DNA from: Sulfitobacter sp. EhC04
Lineage (GTDB): Bacteria > Pseudomonadota > Alphaproteobacteria > Rhodobacterales > Rhodobacteraceae
Assembly: GCF_001650875.1 (NCBI RefSeq)
Contig: NZ_LXYI01000004.1
Span: 1 to 58,453 of the forward strand
Length of the DNA stretch: 58,453 bases
Direction of reading: 5' to 3'
Position 1 is the stretch's first letter. Every line of letters begins with the position of its first letter. Shown piece by piece: positions 7,428-18,225 of this stretch. The notes under the pieces were generated by a model, which worked only from the letters and a program-made list of their open reading frames with translations, had not been told where the DNA came from and searched no databases. The position numbers and the translations under genes are program-made.

Positions 7428-8516
7428 ATGGCAGAGACAACGCTTTTGCTGAATGGTTTCAGCATCATAGGCGACCCTCACACGAACACCAATGCCGCCA
7501 AGGGCGGCAACCTGATGATCCATGGCGGTGACGCCGTGTTCGAAGCGGACGACATCATTGTCTTTACCGTGACCAATGTCACGGTCGATGGCGTGCTGAC
7601 CGCAGACTCGGTCATCACCGGCATCACGGTCTATGACAACGCCACGGATTATTACTACGAAACCGCGCTCTACACCTATTCCGGCAGCGCGGACATCGAC
7701 ACCGGGCGCAACAACATGGGCGACCGCTACCTGGAATTCGATGCCAGCGGCCTTGTCTCGACCGACCCCGGCGCGCCGGTGCTGGATGACCTTGCGGTGG
7801 TCGCGGGCGTCGATATCCTCGGAACGCTGGCCGCAACCAATGGCCCGCTGCGCATCGCGACGAACGAGGACATCGACGTCAATGGCGACGGCATCATCTC
7901 GCCCGATGAACAGGCGGACGGTCTTTTTTCGGACGACCTGAACGTGTTGGCGAGCATCTGCTTTGCGCGCGGCACGTTGATCGAAACCCCCTCTGGCCCC
8001 CGGTATGTCGAAACCCTGACAGAGGGTGATCTGGTCACCACGCTGGACAACGGCCCCCGCCCGATCCGCTGGATCGGGGGACAGACGATGCCCGGAACCG
8101 GCGTCAATGCGCCAGTGCACATCGCCGCAGGTGCCCTTGGCAATATCCGCCCGCTGGTGGTCTCGCAAAACCACCGCATGCTGATGACCGGGGCCGCCGC
8201 CGAATTGCTGTTCGGCCAGAACGCGGTGCTGGTGGCGGCAAAGCATCTTGTGAATGGCACCACCATCCAAATCCGGCCTTGTCGGCAAGTCAGCTATTAT
8301 CACTTTCTCTGTGATGCCCATGAGGTCGTCTTTGCCGAAGGCTGCCCGGCAGAAAGCCTCTATCCCGGTGCGCAGACCCTTGACGTGATCGCACCCGACG
8401 CGCGGGACGAGATCACTGCCGCCTTCCCTGCCCTGCTTCAGCGCGACCAGCGCCTGCCCCTGAACCGCTACGCCCTGCGCGCGTTCGAAGCCGCCGCCCT
8501 TGGGCGCGCAGCCTGA
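7428..8516 (+). CDS. Hint (hedgehog/intein) domain-containing protein
   Basis: This 362-residue protein has a C-terminal Hint domain from about residue 178. It opens with the nucleophile-type cysteine in CFARGTLIETP, followed by the EGDLV turn, a SQNHRML block and a late HFLCDAHEVVFAEG block. There is no C-terminal Asn or extein junction, so it resembles hedgehog-type rather than splicing inteins. The N-terminal ~175 residues are acidic and beta-rich, with one calcium-loop-like DVNGDGIISPDEQ motif at ~150. No signal peptide was seen. Such proteins are common in Rhodobacterales but their function is unsettled; self-cleavage is the family-based guess. The start follows an AGGAAA site. Confidence 0.85.
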   Translation: MAETTLLLNGFSIIGDPHTNTNAAKGGNLMIHGGDAVFEADDIIVFTVTNVTVDGVLTADSVITGITVYDNATDYYYETALYTYSGSADIDTGRNNMGDRYLEFDASGLVSTDPGAPVLDDLAVVAGVDILGTLAATNGPLRIATNEDIDVNGDGIISPDEQADGLFSDDLNVLASICFARGTLIETPSGPRYVETLTEGDLVTTLDNGPRPIRWIGGQTMPGTGVNAPVHIAAGALGNIRPLVVSQNHRMLMTGAAAELLFGQNAVLVAAKHLVNGTTIQIRPCRQVSYYHFLCDAHEVVFAEGCPAESLYPGAQTLDVIAPDARDEITAAFPALLQRDQRLPLNRYALRAFEAAALGRAA

Positions 8517-8526
8517 AGGCACGAAC

Positions 8527-8978
8527 CTACAGCGGCCCCGGCAGGCGTTCCTCGCTCAGCAGGACATTCGCCTCGACCTCTCCTGCCCCCGGCAGCGTCA
8601 TGATGCGCCGCCGCAGAACACGTTCGAAATCCGGCAGGTCACGGGCCACCACCCGCAGCCGGTAATCATACATCCCCAGCACATGTTCCACCGTCTGCAC
8701 CTCGGGAATGGCCACAACGGCGCGCTCGAAATCCTCAAGCGACACGCGCCCCTTGATCGCCAGCTTGATACCCAGAAACACCGTCACGCCAAAGCCCAGC
8801 GCCTCCGCATTCAGCCGCAGGTGCCGCTCGCGGATGATCCCCGCCTCCTCCAGCCGTCGGATGCGCCGCCAGGTGGCGGGCTGGGACAGGCCGAACCGCT
8901 TGCCCAAAGCACTGGCCGATTGCCGCGCGTCCCGCGCCAGCGCGCGGATCAGCTTGCGGTCGATGGCATCCAGATCGG

Positions 8979-8982
<4 letters not shown>
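8527..8982 (-). CDS. Lrp/AsnC family transcriptional regulator (second of a pair)
   Basis: This 151-residue protein has an N-terminal helix-turn-helix (residues ~5-60, with LGKRFGLSQPATWRRIRRLE) and a C-terminal RAM ligand/oligomerisation domain (~65-145). It overlaps the upstream Lrp gene by four bases (ATGA), so the two are translationally coupled and probably co-regulate. The nearest divergent target is ilvC. Confidence 0.93.
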
Positions 8983-10591
<1,609 letters not shown>

Positions 10592-10606
10592 TCGTCACGC
10601 CCACCT

Positions 10607-10634
10607 GCAAAGCCCGGTTCCGACCGGGCTTTGC
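10607..10634 (+). terminator. Intrinsic terminator after ilvC
   Basis: GCAAAGCCCGGT (10607-10618) pairs perfectly with ACCGGGCTTTGC (10623-10634) around a TCCG loop, 16 bases after the ilvC stop codon. The 12-bp GC-rich stem is strong, though the following T-run is weak. Confidence 0.8.
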
Positions 10635-10724
10635 TTGACTGGCATCATTCGATCAGGATCGAAGCATTCGCCTTTGACTTCGCACCGGGCAGCGCCCATC
10701 AGTGCAGGAGCAAAAGGACAGCCC

Positions 10725-11006
10725 ATGCCAGACGCCCCCCGGATCACCACAGCCAGTTGGGTGATGATTGCCCTGCTGGCCCTGATCTGGGTGCTGGTGG
10801 TCACGCAAACCGACACCCTTGGGCATCCAATTCCATCATGGCTGGACAGCTTAACTGACCCCTTCCGAAATGCCGCAAGCGGACACACGTTGGGTGTCGG
10901 CTACGCAGGGACATTGCTGCCGCTTGATCACTGGGAACCAAAGCCCGGAACAAGCCGAAGGCGCCGGGCCATCGCCTGCCCGCCGGTCGGGCGGGCGATT
11001 TGGTGA
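10725..11006 (+). CDS. Small hypothetical single-span membrane protein, 3' end inside a repeat
   Basis: This 93-residue ORF starts at an ATG preceded by GGAG and AAAGGA. One clear transmembrane helix covers residues ~10-28 (WVMIALLALIWVLVV). The rest is not recognised. From about residue 70 the reading frame runs into the dispersed repeat starting near 10939, so the Arg-rich tail is repeat-encoded. This may be a real gene truncated by repeat insertion, or a spurious ORF. No homologue family is evident to me. Confidence 0.35.
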   Translation: MPDAPRITTASWVMIALLALIWVLVVTQTDTLGHPIPSWLDSLTDPFRNAASGHTLGVGYAGTLLPLDHWEPKPGTSRRRRAIACPPVGRAIW

Positions 11007-11102
11007 GACTGGGTGATACTCTGAGAGGTATCATCACGGTTGAGAAATCAAGTGGCATGGACAGAGGTCAGGATCGCTCACCCCGGGCAGGCGATGGCCC
11101 GG
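10964..11102. mobile_element. Miniature inverted-repeat element, copy 1 (139 bp)
   Basis: The segment is bounded by perfect 19-bp inverted repeats: CCGGGCCATCGCCTGCCCG at 10964-10982 and its complement at 11084-11102. A second copy lies in opposite orientation at 48420-48603 with the same termini and a matching core (AAGTGGCATGGACAGAGGTC region). Homology continues about 50 bp beyond the left end. No transposase ORF is present, so it is non-autonomous or a REP-like palindromic unit. The rest of the gap to the glmM end (11103-11231) shows no convincing gene. Confidence 0.75.
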
Positions 11103-11231
11103 CTTGTGCTCCATGTTGGCGGTGGAGGGCTCGTTCCCGCCATCCTCCGCGCGCTGCGGCGGCTGTTCCGGCGCGCACGCGGTCCTCATCATCAGGAATA
11201 GAATCCATGCGGGCTTGCCCGCACCGGGCGG

Positions 11232-12578
11232 TCAGGGCCGGACAGCCACTTCAACTGCGCTGACAACATGATCGACCGCACCGGCCATCAGCGCGGCATC
11301 CTCATGTTCGGCCATGACACGCACCAGCGGCTCGGTGCCCGATTTGCGGATCAGCAGCCGCCCGCCGGTGGCAAGCTCTGCCTCCGCCTGGGCGATGGCC
11401 GCCTGTACCGAAGCATCCTCCAGCGGGGTCTGCCCCGCGCCGAAACGCACGTTCTTCAGCAATTGCGGCACCGGGTCGAACTGGTGCAGCAATTCCGAGG
11501 CCGCCTTGCCCGATTGGCACATCTCGGCCAGGAATTGCAGCCCCGCCATCAACCCGTCACCGGTGGTGGCATGGTCTGTCATCACGATATGGCCCGATTG
11601 TTCCCCGCCAAGGTTGAAGCCGCCCGCGCGCATGCGTTCCACCACATAGCGGTCACCGACGCTGGTGCGTTCCAGCCGCAGGCCGCGCCCTTCCAGGAAG
11701 TGCTCAAGGCCCAGGTTGCTCATCACCGTGGCGACCAGCGCGCCGCCCGCCAGCTTGCCCTCTGCGGCCCAGCGCGCGGCCATCAGCGCCATGAACTGAT
11801 CGCCATCGCCGATCATGCCATTTTCGTCGATCAGAACCACCCGGTCCGCATCCCCGTCAAGGCAGATGCCGACATCGGCCCCATGGGCCACCACCGCCTC
11901 TGCCGCCGCATCCGGATGGGTCGATCCGCAGCTTTCGTTGATGTTGTGCCCATTGGGCGCAACGCCCATGGGCACCACCGTCGCCCCCAGTTCCCACAGG
12001 GCCATGGGTGCCACATGGTGCGCCGCACCATTGGCGCAGTCGATCACAACCTTCAGATCATCCAGCCGCATCTGCCGCGGAAAGGAGGATTTGACCCGCT
12101 CGATATAGCGAAAGCGGCTGTCGTCGATCCGCTTGGCGCGGCCAATCTCGGGTGCCTGCACCATCTCGACCCCGTCGGCGACCAGCGCCTCGATCTCGGC
12201 CTCGGCCTGGTCGGACAGCTTGTAACCGTCAGGGCCAAAGAACTTGATCCCGTTGTCATGCGCATGATTGTGACTGGCCGAAATCATCACCCCCAGATCA
12301 GCGCGCATCGACCGGGTCAGCAACCCCACCGCCGGTGTCGGCACCGGACCCAGCAGCAGGACATTCATCCCCGAACTGGTCAGACCGGCGGTCAGCGCGT
12401 TTTCGAACATATAGCCGGACAGCCGGGTGTCCTTGCCAATGACGACACGGTGCACCCCCTTGCCCTCGCGGCGAAAGTACCGGCCCACCGCCGCCCCGAT
12501 GCGCAGCGCCATCTCGGCTGTCATCGGGTGGATATTGGCGGTGCCGCGCACCCCGTCGGTGCCAAAAAGCTTAGTCAT
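11232..12578 (-). CDS. glmM: Phosphoglucosamine mutase
   Basis: This 448-residue enzyme interconverts glucosamine-6-phosphate and glucosamine-1-phosphate for UDP-GlcNAc, peptidoglycan and LPS synthesis. The N-terminal FGTDGVRG signature, the phosphoserine loop [17 protein letters not shown] near residue 102, the metal-binding DGDADR loop near 245, and the GEQSGH and [12 protein letters not shown] motifs are all intact. I chose ATG 12578 ([12 protein letters not shown]). It overlaps the folP stop by eight bases, making a folB-folP-glmM operon on the minus strand. Confidence 0.97.
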   Translation of the reverse strand: MTKLFGTDGVRGTANIHPMTAEMALRIGAAVGRYFRREGKGVHRVVIGKDTRLSGYMFENALTAGLTSSGMNVLLLGPVPTPAVGLLTRSMRADLGVMISASHNHAHDNGIKFFGPDGYKLSDQAEAEIEALVADGVEMVQAPEIGRAKRIDDSRFRYIERVKSSFPRQMRLDDLKVVIDCANGAAHHVAPMALWELGATVVPMGVAPNGHNINESCGSTHPDAAAEAVVAHGADVGICLDGDADRVVLIDENGMIGDGDQFMALMAARWAAEGKLAGGALVATVMSNLGLEHFLEGRGLRLERTSVGDRYVVERMRAGGFNLGGEQSGHIVMTDHATTGDGLMAGLQFLAEMCQSGKAASELLHQFDPVPQLLKNVRFGAGQTPLEDASVQAAIAQAEAELATGGRLLIRKSGTEPLVRVMAEHEDAALMAGAVDHVVSAVEVAVRP

Positions 12579-13584
12579 CTCTGCGTCCTGATATTGCCGC
12601 ACGCCACAGCGTGATTGCCTGCAAGGTATCCGGGACGTCATGAACCCGCAACATCTGCACCCCCTGCGTCACCCCCGCCAGGGCCACACCAATCGACCCG
12701 CCTGCGCGGGAACCCGCCAAAGGCGCGTTGCCAAGTGTCCCGATGAAACCTTTGCGTGAGGCCCCCAGCAGAACAGGCACGCCCAGCCCGTGAAACAGGC
12801 TGAGCCCCGACAGCAGCGTCAGGTTATGCTCCAGCTTCTTGCCAAAGCCTATGCCGGGGTCCGCGACGATCCTGTCACGGGCGATGCCTGCGCCCACCAG
12901 CACAGCGATCTGCGCCGCGAGGAAGTCATAGACGTCCAGCAGCACATTGTCGTAATGCGGGTTCTTTTGCATCGTGGCCGGGTCCCCCAGCGCATGCATC
13001 ACGCAGACCGGCACAGCCGCATCTGCCGCCACAGCCGCAAGCGCCGGATCATAGGTAAAGCCCGAGACATCGTTGATCAGGCCTGCACCAGCCTCCAGCG
13101 CGGCCCGTGCCACCGCGGCCTTGCGCGTATCGACAGAGATCAGCGCGCCTGTGTCGCGCAGCCCGGCGATGATCGGCACGACGCGGCGGGATTCCTCCTC
13201 GGGGTCCACGGTTTCTGCGCCGGGGCGGGTGGATTCGCCACCCACATCCAACAGGTCGACGCCCGCCGCCACCATCCGCTGCCCTGCCGCGATGGCGTCA
13301 TCCGCCGCCGCGTGCAGACCGCCGTCGGAAAAGCTGTCAGGGGTTGCGTTCAGAATGCCCATGACACGGGGGCGGCCCATGTCCAGCCCGCCAATCGGAG
13401 CGCGTGGCGCAGTCAGCGCCGCCAGTTGCGCTTCCGGGATCTCCTGTGCCGGGATGACGCGGGATGGTTCTGTCCGCGACAGGACCTCTGCATGGGTGAA
13501 CCATGCCCAGCCCCCGGCAAGCGCCACTGCGTCCTGCGGTCTGATGGGGCCAACCTGTGCCAGCGGTCGGTAACAGACGCTCAT
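12571..13584 (-). CDS. folP: Dihydropteroate synthase
   Basis: This 337-residue TIM-barrel enzyme joins dihydropterin pyrophosphate to p-aminobenzoate in folate synthesis and is the target of sulfonamides. Signatures are [15 protein letters not shown] (near residue 70), [12 protein letters not shown], and the late [11 protein letters not shown] loop. An N-terminal extension of ~65 residues precedes the catalytic barrel, as in other Rhodobacterales. The start ATG shares ATGA with the folB stop. Confidence 0.96.
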   Translation of the reverse strand: MSVCYRPLAQVGPIRPQDAVALAGGWAWFTHAEVLSRTEPSRVIPAQEIPEAQLAALTAPRAPIGGLDMGRPRVMGILNATPDSFSDGGLHAAADDAIAAGQRMVAAGVDLLDVGGESTRPGAETVDPEEESRRVVPIIAGLRDTGALISVDTRKAAVARAALEAGAGLINDVSGFTYDPALAAVAADAAVPVCVMHALGDPATMQKNPHYDNVLLDVYDFLAAQIAVLVGAGIARDRIVADPGIGFGKKLEHNLTLLSGLSLFHGLGVPVLLGASRKGFIGTLGNAPLAGSRAGGSIGVALAGVTQGVQMLRVHDVPDTLQAITLWRAAISGRRDD

Positions 13585-14504
13585 AGCTGCGCCTGGTCCA
13601 GCGAAACGCCCCGCAGCGGAACCGATGCGCCATCGGGCAGATCGGCCCCCACCACCAGCATTTCCTCTGCGTCGAAGGTGGCGGCGAACCATGCGGCCAG
13701 CGCCACGGCGTCATGCGGCTGGGCCGAAGGGGTATCGACGGAATCCAGCACGATTTTGGACGGGGCCCAGACGCAGGTCTGGCCATTTCGCATTGCCCAG
13801 TCCAGTTCGGTCCGGGTCGCGACCACCACGCAACGGTCGTCGCGCGCGGCCAGCACCCAGGCGTTCTGCTCGATCGCCAGCAGGTCGATCCGCCGCTGCG
13901 CCATGCGGTGCCTGAGCTGCGGCGCCGTAACATCCGGCGCGCCCACACAAAGGATCAAGGGCCGCCCCAGCTTTTCCAACTGGTCCAGCCAGCCCGGCAG
14001 ATGCGCCGAGGCAATGGCGGCGTTGCTGAGATAGACCAGTTCGGGATGCGGCGCGTCACCTGGGGCGATCTCTGCCGCCGGGGCATCGCCGCGTGCGCGC
14101 ACGATCTCGACCCCCAGCGCACCGGGGCCGCGATCCAGCTTCTCGATGCGGATAAAGGCACGGACCGCCTGCGGCTCCAGCAGAATGCGGTCCGCCACCC
14201 GTTCGGCAAGGGTTTCCAGCAGTGCCAGTCGTTCCACCGCCAGTTCGGCGGCAATCGCCTCGGTCACCCGGTCATAGCTCAGAATGCGGTCCACATCATC
14301 ATCGACCGGACCGGTCAGGGGCTGCACCTCGACCACCACATTGAAACAGATGCGCTGCCTGACACCGCGTTCGGCCTGGAACGCGCCGATCTCGACCTCG
14401 ACGATGTGATCGCGCAGGGAAATGCGGTCCAGCGGGTCCGCCCCGGCCAGGGCATCGGCCCGCTCGGAGGGGTGGGCAAAGGCAAGGCGGGCTTCTTTGG
14501 ACAT
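13581..14504 (-). CDS. folB: Dihydroneopterin aldolase with extra C-terminal domain
   Basis: This 307-residue protein starts with a FolB domain (residues ~25-140: RISLRDHIVEVEIGAFQAERG, ILSYDRVTEAIAAEL, LLETLAERVADRIL). FolB splits dihydroneopterin to hydroxymethyl-dihydropterin and glycolaldehyde. Typical FolB is ~120 residues. Here ~165 further residues follow (from LVYLSNAAIASAHLPGW) that I cannot assign to a catalytic family. A dedicated pterin kinase (folK) is absent from the cluster, but I see no HPPK motif in the tail. It heads the folB-folP-glmM operon. Confidence 0.88.
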   Translation of the reverse strand: MSKEARLAFAHPSERADALAGADPLDRISLRDHIVEVEIGAFQAERGVRQRICFNVVVEVQPLTGPVDDDVDRILSYDRVTEAIAAELAVERLALLETLAERVADRILLEPQAVRAFIRIEKLDRGPGALGVEIVRARGDAPAAEIAPGDAPHPELVYLSNAAIASAHLPGWLDQLEKLGRPLILCVGAPDVTAPQLRHRMAQRRIDLLAIEQNAWVLAARDDRCVVVATRTELDWAMRNGQTCVWAPSKIVLDSVDTPSAQPHDAVALAAWFAATFDAEEMLVVGADLPDGASVPLRGVSLDQAQL

Positions 14505-14616
14505 GGCAGAGGCTTTCGGATCAGGCGGCTCGGACAGGGGGCGGCAGGGGTATCTCTACCGCGTCACCGCGTCCTTAGCAGCCTGCAATCCGTCAGGCCA
14601 GCGCCCGAAAACGGCG

Positions 14617-15258
14617 TCAGTTCGACGCCGACCGCCAGGTATGACGATAAAACAGGTGCACACCGATCTGCGCGGTTCGGGTATAGACCTTGCTCCAGCG
14701 CGGGCGCACGGCGGTGGTGTGGTAATGCGTGGCACCGTCTGTCAGCGCAGGCACCTTGCCGTCGAGGGTGTACTGCGCGACCTTGGCCACGCGGGCAAAA
14801 GCCATCGGTTCTGCGATGACTTCCTTGTTGCCGTCACAGGTATAGGTGAACTGACACTGGTACTTCTTGCCGGTGCCCTGATGGATCACCCCGCAGAAAG
14901 ACCCCGGAAAACGCCCGCTCTTGACGCGGTTCTTGATCACCTCGGCAACCGCGAACTGGCCCTTGACCGTCTCGCCGCGCGCTTCGAAATACAGCGCCTC
15001 GGCCAGACAGCGCCATTCAGACGACCCATTCGCCCTGGGCTGTGCATCCAGCCACGCCTTGGAGAACTTGACGGTGCCCTGGGCACCCTGCGGCACACTG
15101 ACGAAAGACTTCAGCCGCTTCGCACCGGCGGATTTCAGACCGTTGGTTTCGAGCCGTGCAAGTTCTTCTGCCTTGTCCGCATTGGCATGTGCCGCGACCG
15201 GCAAAAGCAGCATCAGCGACAACAGCATAAAGCTGGCAGTGGAAAGAAACAGACGCAT
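14617..15258 (-). CDS. SleB-type cell wall hydrolase (Hydrolase_2 family), secreted
   Basis: This 213-residue protein carries a signal peptide (residues 1-26, cleaved around AHA-N). The C-terminal half has the Hydrolase_2 pattern CLAEALYFEARGE...AVAEVIKNRVKSGRFPGSFCGVIHQG...FTYTCDG, matching SleB/CwlJ-like peptidoglycan hydrolases. The glutamate in YFEARGE is the likely catalytic acid. It would act in the periplasm on peptidoglycan. The start follows a G-rich site. It lies downstream of ppdK on the same strand. Confidence 0.88.
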   Translation of the reverse strand: MRLFLSTASFMLLSLMLLLPVAAHANADKAEELARLETNGLKSAGAKRLKSFVSVPQGAQGTVKFSKAWLDAQPRANGSSEWRCLAEALYFEARGETVKGQFAVAEVIKNRVKSGRFPGSFCGVIHQGTGKKYQCQFTYTCDGNKEVIAEPMAFARVAKVAQYTLDGKVPALTDGATHYHTTAVRPRWSKVYTRTAQIGVHLFYRHTWRSASN

Positions 15259-15378
15259 CCTGCGCCCCCATTATGTTATTTCGGTTGGGGCGGGCCTAGC
15301 CAAGATCGGGCCGCGCGTAAACCCATCGGCCCGTGCGACATCTTGGACGTCCAGTACTAGATGGCGGAATACCGCCGG

Positions 15379-17937
15379 CTACCCGATCTTGTGGCCGATC
15401 GCCAACTGCGCCGCAGCCAGCCGTGCAACCGGCACGCGAAAAGGCGAGCAGGAAACGTAGTCAAACCCCGCCGCGCGGCAAAATGCAATCGATTCGGGGT
15501 TGCCGCCATGCTCGCCGCAGATCGACAGGGTGATGCCCGGCTGCGCCTTGCGGCCGCGTTCCGCGCCCAGTTTCAGCAACTCGCCCACGCCGTCCGTGTC
15601 CAGCACATGAAACGGGTCTTCGGGAAAGACACCCTGCTGGACATAATTCGACATGAAGCGCCCCGCATCGTCGCGCGACAGACCATAGGTCATCTGCGTC
15701 AGGTCATTGGTGCCAAAGCTGAGAAAGGAACAATGCGGCGCGATCTCGCCCGCGCGCAGGGCGGCGCGGGGCGTTTCGACCATCACACCAAGGCGATAGG
15801 TAAACTGCACCCCGGTTTCATTGCGCACGGCAGCGGCGATGGCATCGACAGAGGTCTTGATCAGCTCCACCTCGCGGCGCGCGCTGACCAGCGGGATCAT
15901 CACCTCCGGCACCACCGGATCGCCATCGCGGCTGGCGGCAATTGTCGCCTCGAAGATCGCGCGGGCCTGCATCTCGTAGATTTCCGGCACCGTCACGCCC
16001 AGACGCACACCGCGCATCCCCAGCATCGGGTTATATTCGCTCAGCCCCTCGACCCGCCGGGTCACATCGGAAAGGGGCAGGTTCAGCGCCTCGGCCAATT
16101 CGCGCTGGCCGGCCTTGTCGCCGGGCAGGAATTCATGCAGCGGCGGGTCGAACAGGCGGATGCAAACGGGCTGGCCCTGCATGATGCGGAACAACTGGGT
16201 AAAGTCGTCGCGCTGCATCGGCAGCAGACGTTCCAGCACCGCGCGCCGGTCCTCGCCGGTCTCGGCAAAGATCATCTCGCGCATCACGGTCAGGCGGCCG
16301 GGATCAAAGAACATATGCTCTGTCCGGCACAGCCCGATGCCATGGGCGTTGAAGTTCCGCGCGGTCTGGGCATCGGCAGGCGTGTCGGCATTGGCGCGGA
16401 TTTTGATATCCGCCACATCCTCGGCCCAGGACATCAGCCGGTTGAAGGTCTCGTCCAGCGCCGCCTCGCGCATCCGGGCGGCCCCGGCCAATACCTGTCC
16501 GTTCGAGCCGTCCACGGTGATCTCGTCGCCGGTTGAAAAGACCCGGCCATCCGCTGCGGTGATCTGGCCCTTGCGCAGGTTGAACCGCATATTGGAGGCC
16601 CCCACCACGCAGGGCAGACCGATGCCGCGTCCGATCACGGCGGCGTGGCTGGTGATGCCGCCCCGCTCGGTCAGCACGGCAGCGGCGGCATGCATGCCGC
16701 GAATGTCCTCGGGCGAGGTTTCGCGCCGGATCAGGATACAGGCCTCGCCGCGCGCGGCACTTGCCTGCGCCTCTGTTGCGGTAAAGACGATCTTGCCGGT
16801 GGCGGCACCGGGACTGGCGGCAATGCCGCGCCCGATCACGTCGCGTTTGGTGCGCGGGTCCACCTGCCGGTGCAACAGTTCGGTCAGCGTGCGGGGCTGC
16901 ACCCGCATCAGGGCTTCCTCCCGCGTGATGATCTTGTCATCCGCCAGCGCCACGGAGATGCGCACCGCCGCGCGCGAAGACCGCGCCACGCGCACGCCAT
17001 CCAGAATGTGCAGACGCCCGTCCTCGATGACGAATTCCACCTGCATTTCCTCGCGCAGCTTTTCCCGCATCAGGGCCGCATGTTCGGTCAGCTCCGCAAA
17101 GGCCTCCGGTGCCAGTTCCTCCAGCGACTCGCCGCGCGGGTCCTTGGTCAGGTACAGCGCCGCCGCGTCCCCTTCGAGCGCATCGCGCCCCTGCGACTGG
17201 CTCAGGTAACGCCCGGTGATCTGCGGCACGCCGGTGTCGCTGTCGACCAGTTGCAACACGCCCGAGCCGCACTGGCCAGAGCCGACGCCAAAGGCCATTT
17301 CCTGCACCACCAGCCCCAATCCGGCATCCGCCGGTGCCCCCTTGGCCTGCCGCAGCAGGCGCGCCGAGGTGCCGTTCCAGGCCCGCGCCATTGACCGCAG
17401 CACTGCCGACAACTGAACCCTGCGGTCCTGGGGAAAGGCTTCCTCGGTTTCCTGCTCATAGGCGTGCAATGATTGCGCCAGCGCGGCGCGGCCATCGCCG
17501 TTCACCTCGTCGAACATGTCGGGGTCCAACCGGGCCACATTGACCGCATAGGCCTGCACGAAACGGGTATAAAGCCCGGCGGCGGCCTCTTCGCCGAGCG
17601 ATTTCGACAGGTCCTTGAACCTGGCGTCATTGATCCCGATGTTCAGCACCGCCCCCGGCCCGCCCCAGTCCGGGTCCTCGCTGGAGGGGCGCACACAGAG
17701 CATGGCGTCGTCAGGGAATTCCGCCACCACCGCATCGACATTGGGCAATTGCGCATCGCCCAGCCGGTGCACCGCCTCAAAGGACAGGGCAACGGTGCGC
17801 GGCACCGGCAGGTCCAGACGCACCAGCCGTTGCAGGCATTTGGCGCGCCCGCCGTGGCTTTCGTTGGCGATGGGCGCGGTGGCCGTGACAAGCGTGGTAT
17901 CGGGATTATTCTGCACTGCAGCACCTTTGGGTTTCAT
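15379..17937 (-). CDS. ppdK: Pyruvate, phosphate dikinase
   Basis: This 852-residue enzyme reversibly converts pyruvate, ATP and phosphate to PEP, AMP and pyrophosphate. Domain order is an N-terminal ATP-grasp-type nucleotide domain (~20-350), the mobile phosphohistidine domain with GGITSHAAVIGRGIGLPCVVG near residue 430, and a C-terminal PEP/pyruvate TIM barrel ending in SICGEHGGNPESIAF with the catalytic Cys. The extreme N-terminus lacks the usual GGKGANL opening and the protein is ~30 residues shorter than standard PPDK, so it is a divergent variant. It follows glyS after a palindromic repeat array. Confidence 0.9.
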   Translation of the reverse strand: MKPKGAAVQNNPDTTLVTATAPIANESHGGRAKCLQRLVRLDLPVPRTVALSFEAVHRLGDAQLPNVDAVVAEFPDDAMLCVRPSSEDPDWGGPGAVLNIGINDARFKDLSKSLGEEAAAGLYTRFVQAYAVNVARLDPDMFDEVNGDGRAALAQSLHAYEQETEEAFPQDRRVQLSAVLRSMARAWNGTSARLLRQAKGAPADAGLGLVVQEMAFGVGSGQCGSGVLQLVDSDTGVPQITGRYLSQSQGRDALEGDAAALYLTKDPRGESLEELAPEAFAELTEHAALMREKLREEMQVEFVIEDGRLHILDGVRVARSSRAAVRISVALADDKIITREEALMRVQPRTLTELLHRQVDPRTKRDVIGRGIAASPGAATGKIVFTATEAQASAARGEACILIRRETSPEDIRGMHAAAAVLTERGGITSHAAVIGRGIGLPCVVGASNMRFNLRKGQITAADGRVFSTGDEITVDGSNGQVLAGAARMREAALDETFNRLMSWAEDVADIKIRANADTPADAQTARNFNAHGIGLCRTEHMFFDPGRLTVMREMIFAETGEDRRAVLERLLPMQRDDFTQLFRIMQGQPVCIRLFDPPLHEFLPGDKAGQRELAEALNLPLSDVTRRVEGLSEYNPMLGMRGVRLGVTVPEIYEMQARAIFEATIAASRDGDPVVPEVMIPLVSARREVELIKTSVDAIAAAVRNETGVQFTYRLGVMVETPRAALRAGEIAPHCSFLSFGTNDLTQMTYGLSRDDAGRFMSNYVQQGVFPEDPFHVLDTDGVGELLKLGAERGRKAQPGITLSICGEHGGNPESIAFCRAAGFDYVSCSPFRVPVARLAAAQLAIGHKIG

Positions 17938-18017
17938 CGCAGCATAGGGCCTTGCGGCTTAGTGGCAAGAGTGACGATAGGCGATGCGTGCCTGAGCAGG
18001 GCACCGTGGCAGATGAT

Positions 18018-18221
18018 CGTCATCCTCGGGCTCGACCCGAGGACCTCTAACGACAGGGCGCGGGAAAGGAGATCCTCGGGTCAGGCCCGTGGATGACGGT
18101 GGCAGGGCGCGGGGCGGGAGATCCTCGGGTCAGGCCCGAGGATGACGGTGCCAGGGCGCGGAGCGGGAGATCCTCGGGTCAGGCCCGAGGATGACGGTGG
18201 CAGGGCCCGAGGATGACGCCC
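18018..18221. repeat. Array of short palindromic repeats, 49-bp period
   Basis: A palindromic core, TCCTCGGGTCAGGCCCGAGGA, occurs at 18071, 18120 and 18169 (an exact 49-bp period, spacer GGTGGCAGGGCGCGGAGCGG-like). It is preceded by one copy in the opposite orientation at 18018-18047 and followed by a partial copy to 18221. It fills the 288-bp gap between the glyS stop and the ppdK start. This matches the style of extragenic palindromes scattered in alphaproteobacterial genomes. No gene was seen in the gap. Confidence 0.85.
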
Positions 18222-18225
18222 GCAT

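Noticed and set aside
11054..11203. Short ORF reading MARLVLHVGGGG...RALRRLFRRARGPHHQE near 11094
   Set aside because: It begins inside the dispersed repeat, and the second copy at 48.4 kb diverges after the repeat edge, so it is repeat read as protein.
17473..18096. Plus-strand ORF of 207 codons crossing the ppdK start and palindrome array
   Set aside because: It is mostly antisense to ppdK and its end is palindromic repeat; no protein features.
18018..18221. Possible CRISPR array from the 49-bp period
   Set aside because: The spacers are near identical to each other, there are only three full repeats, one copy is reversed and no cas gene is near; it is a palindrome array.
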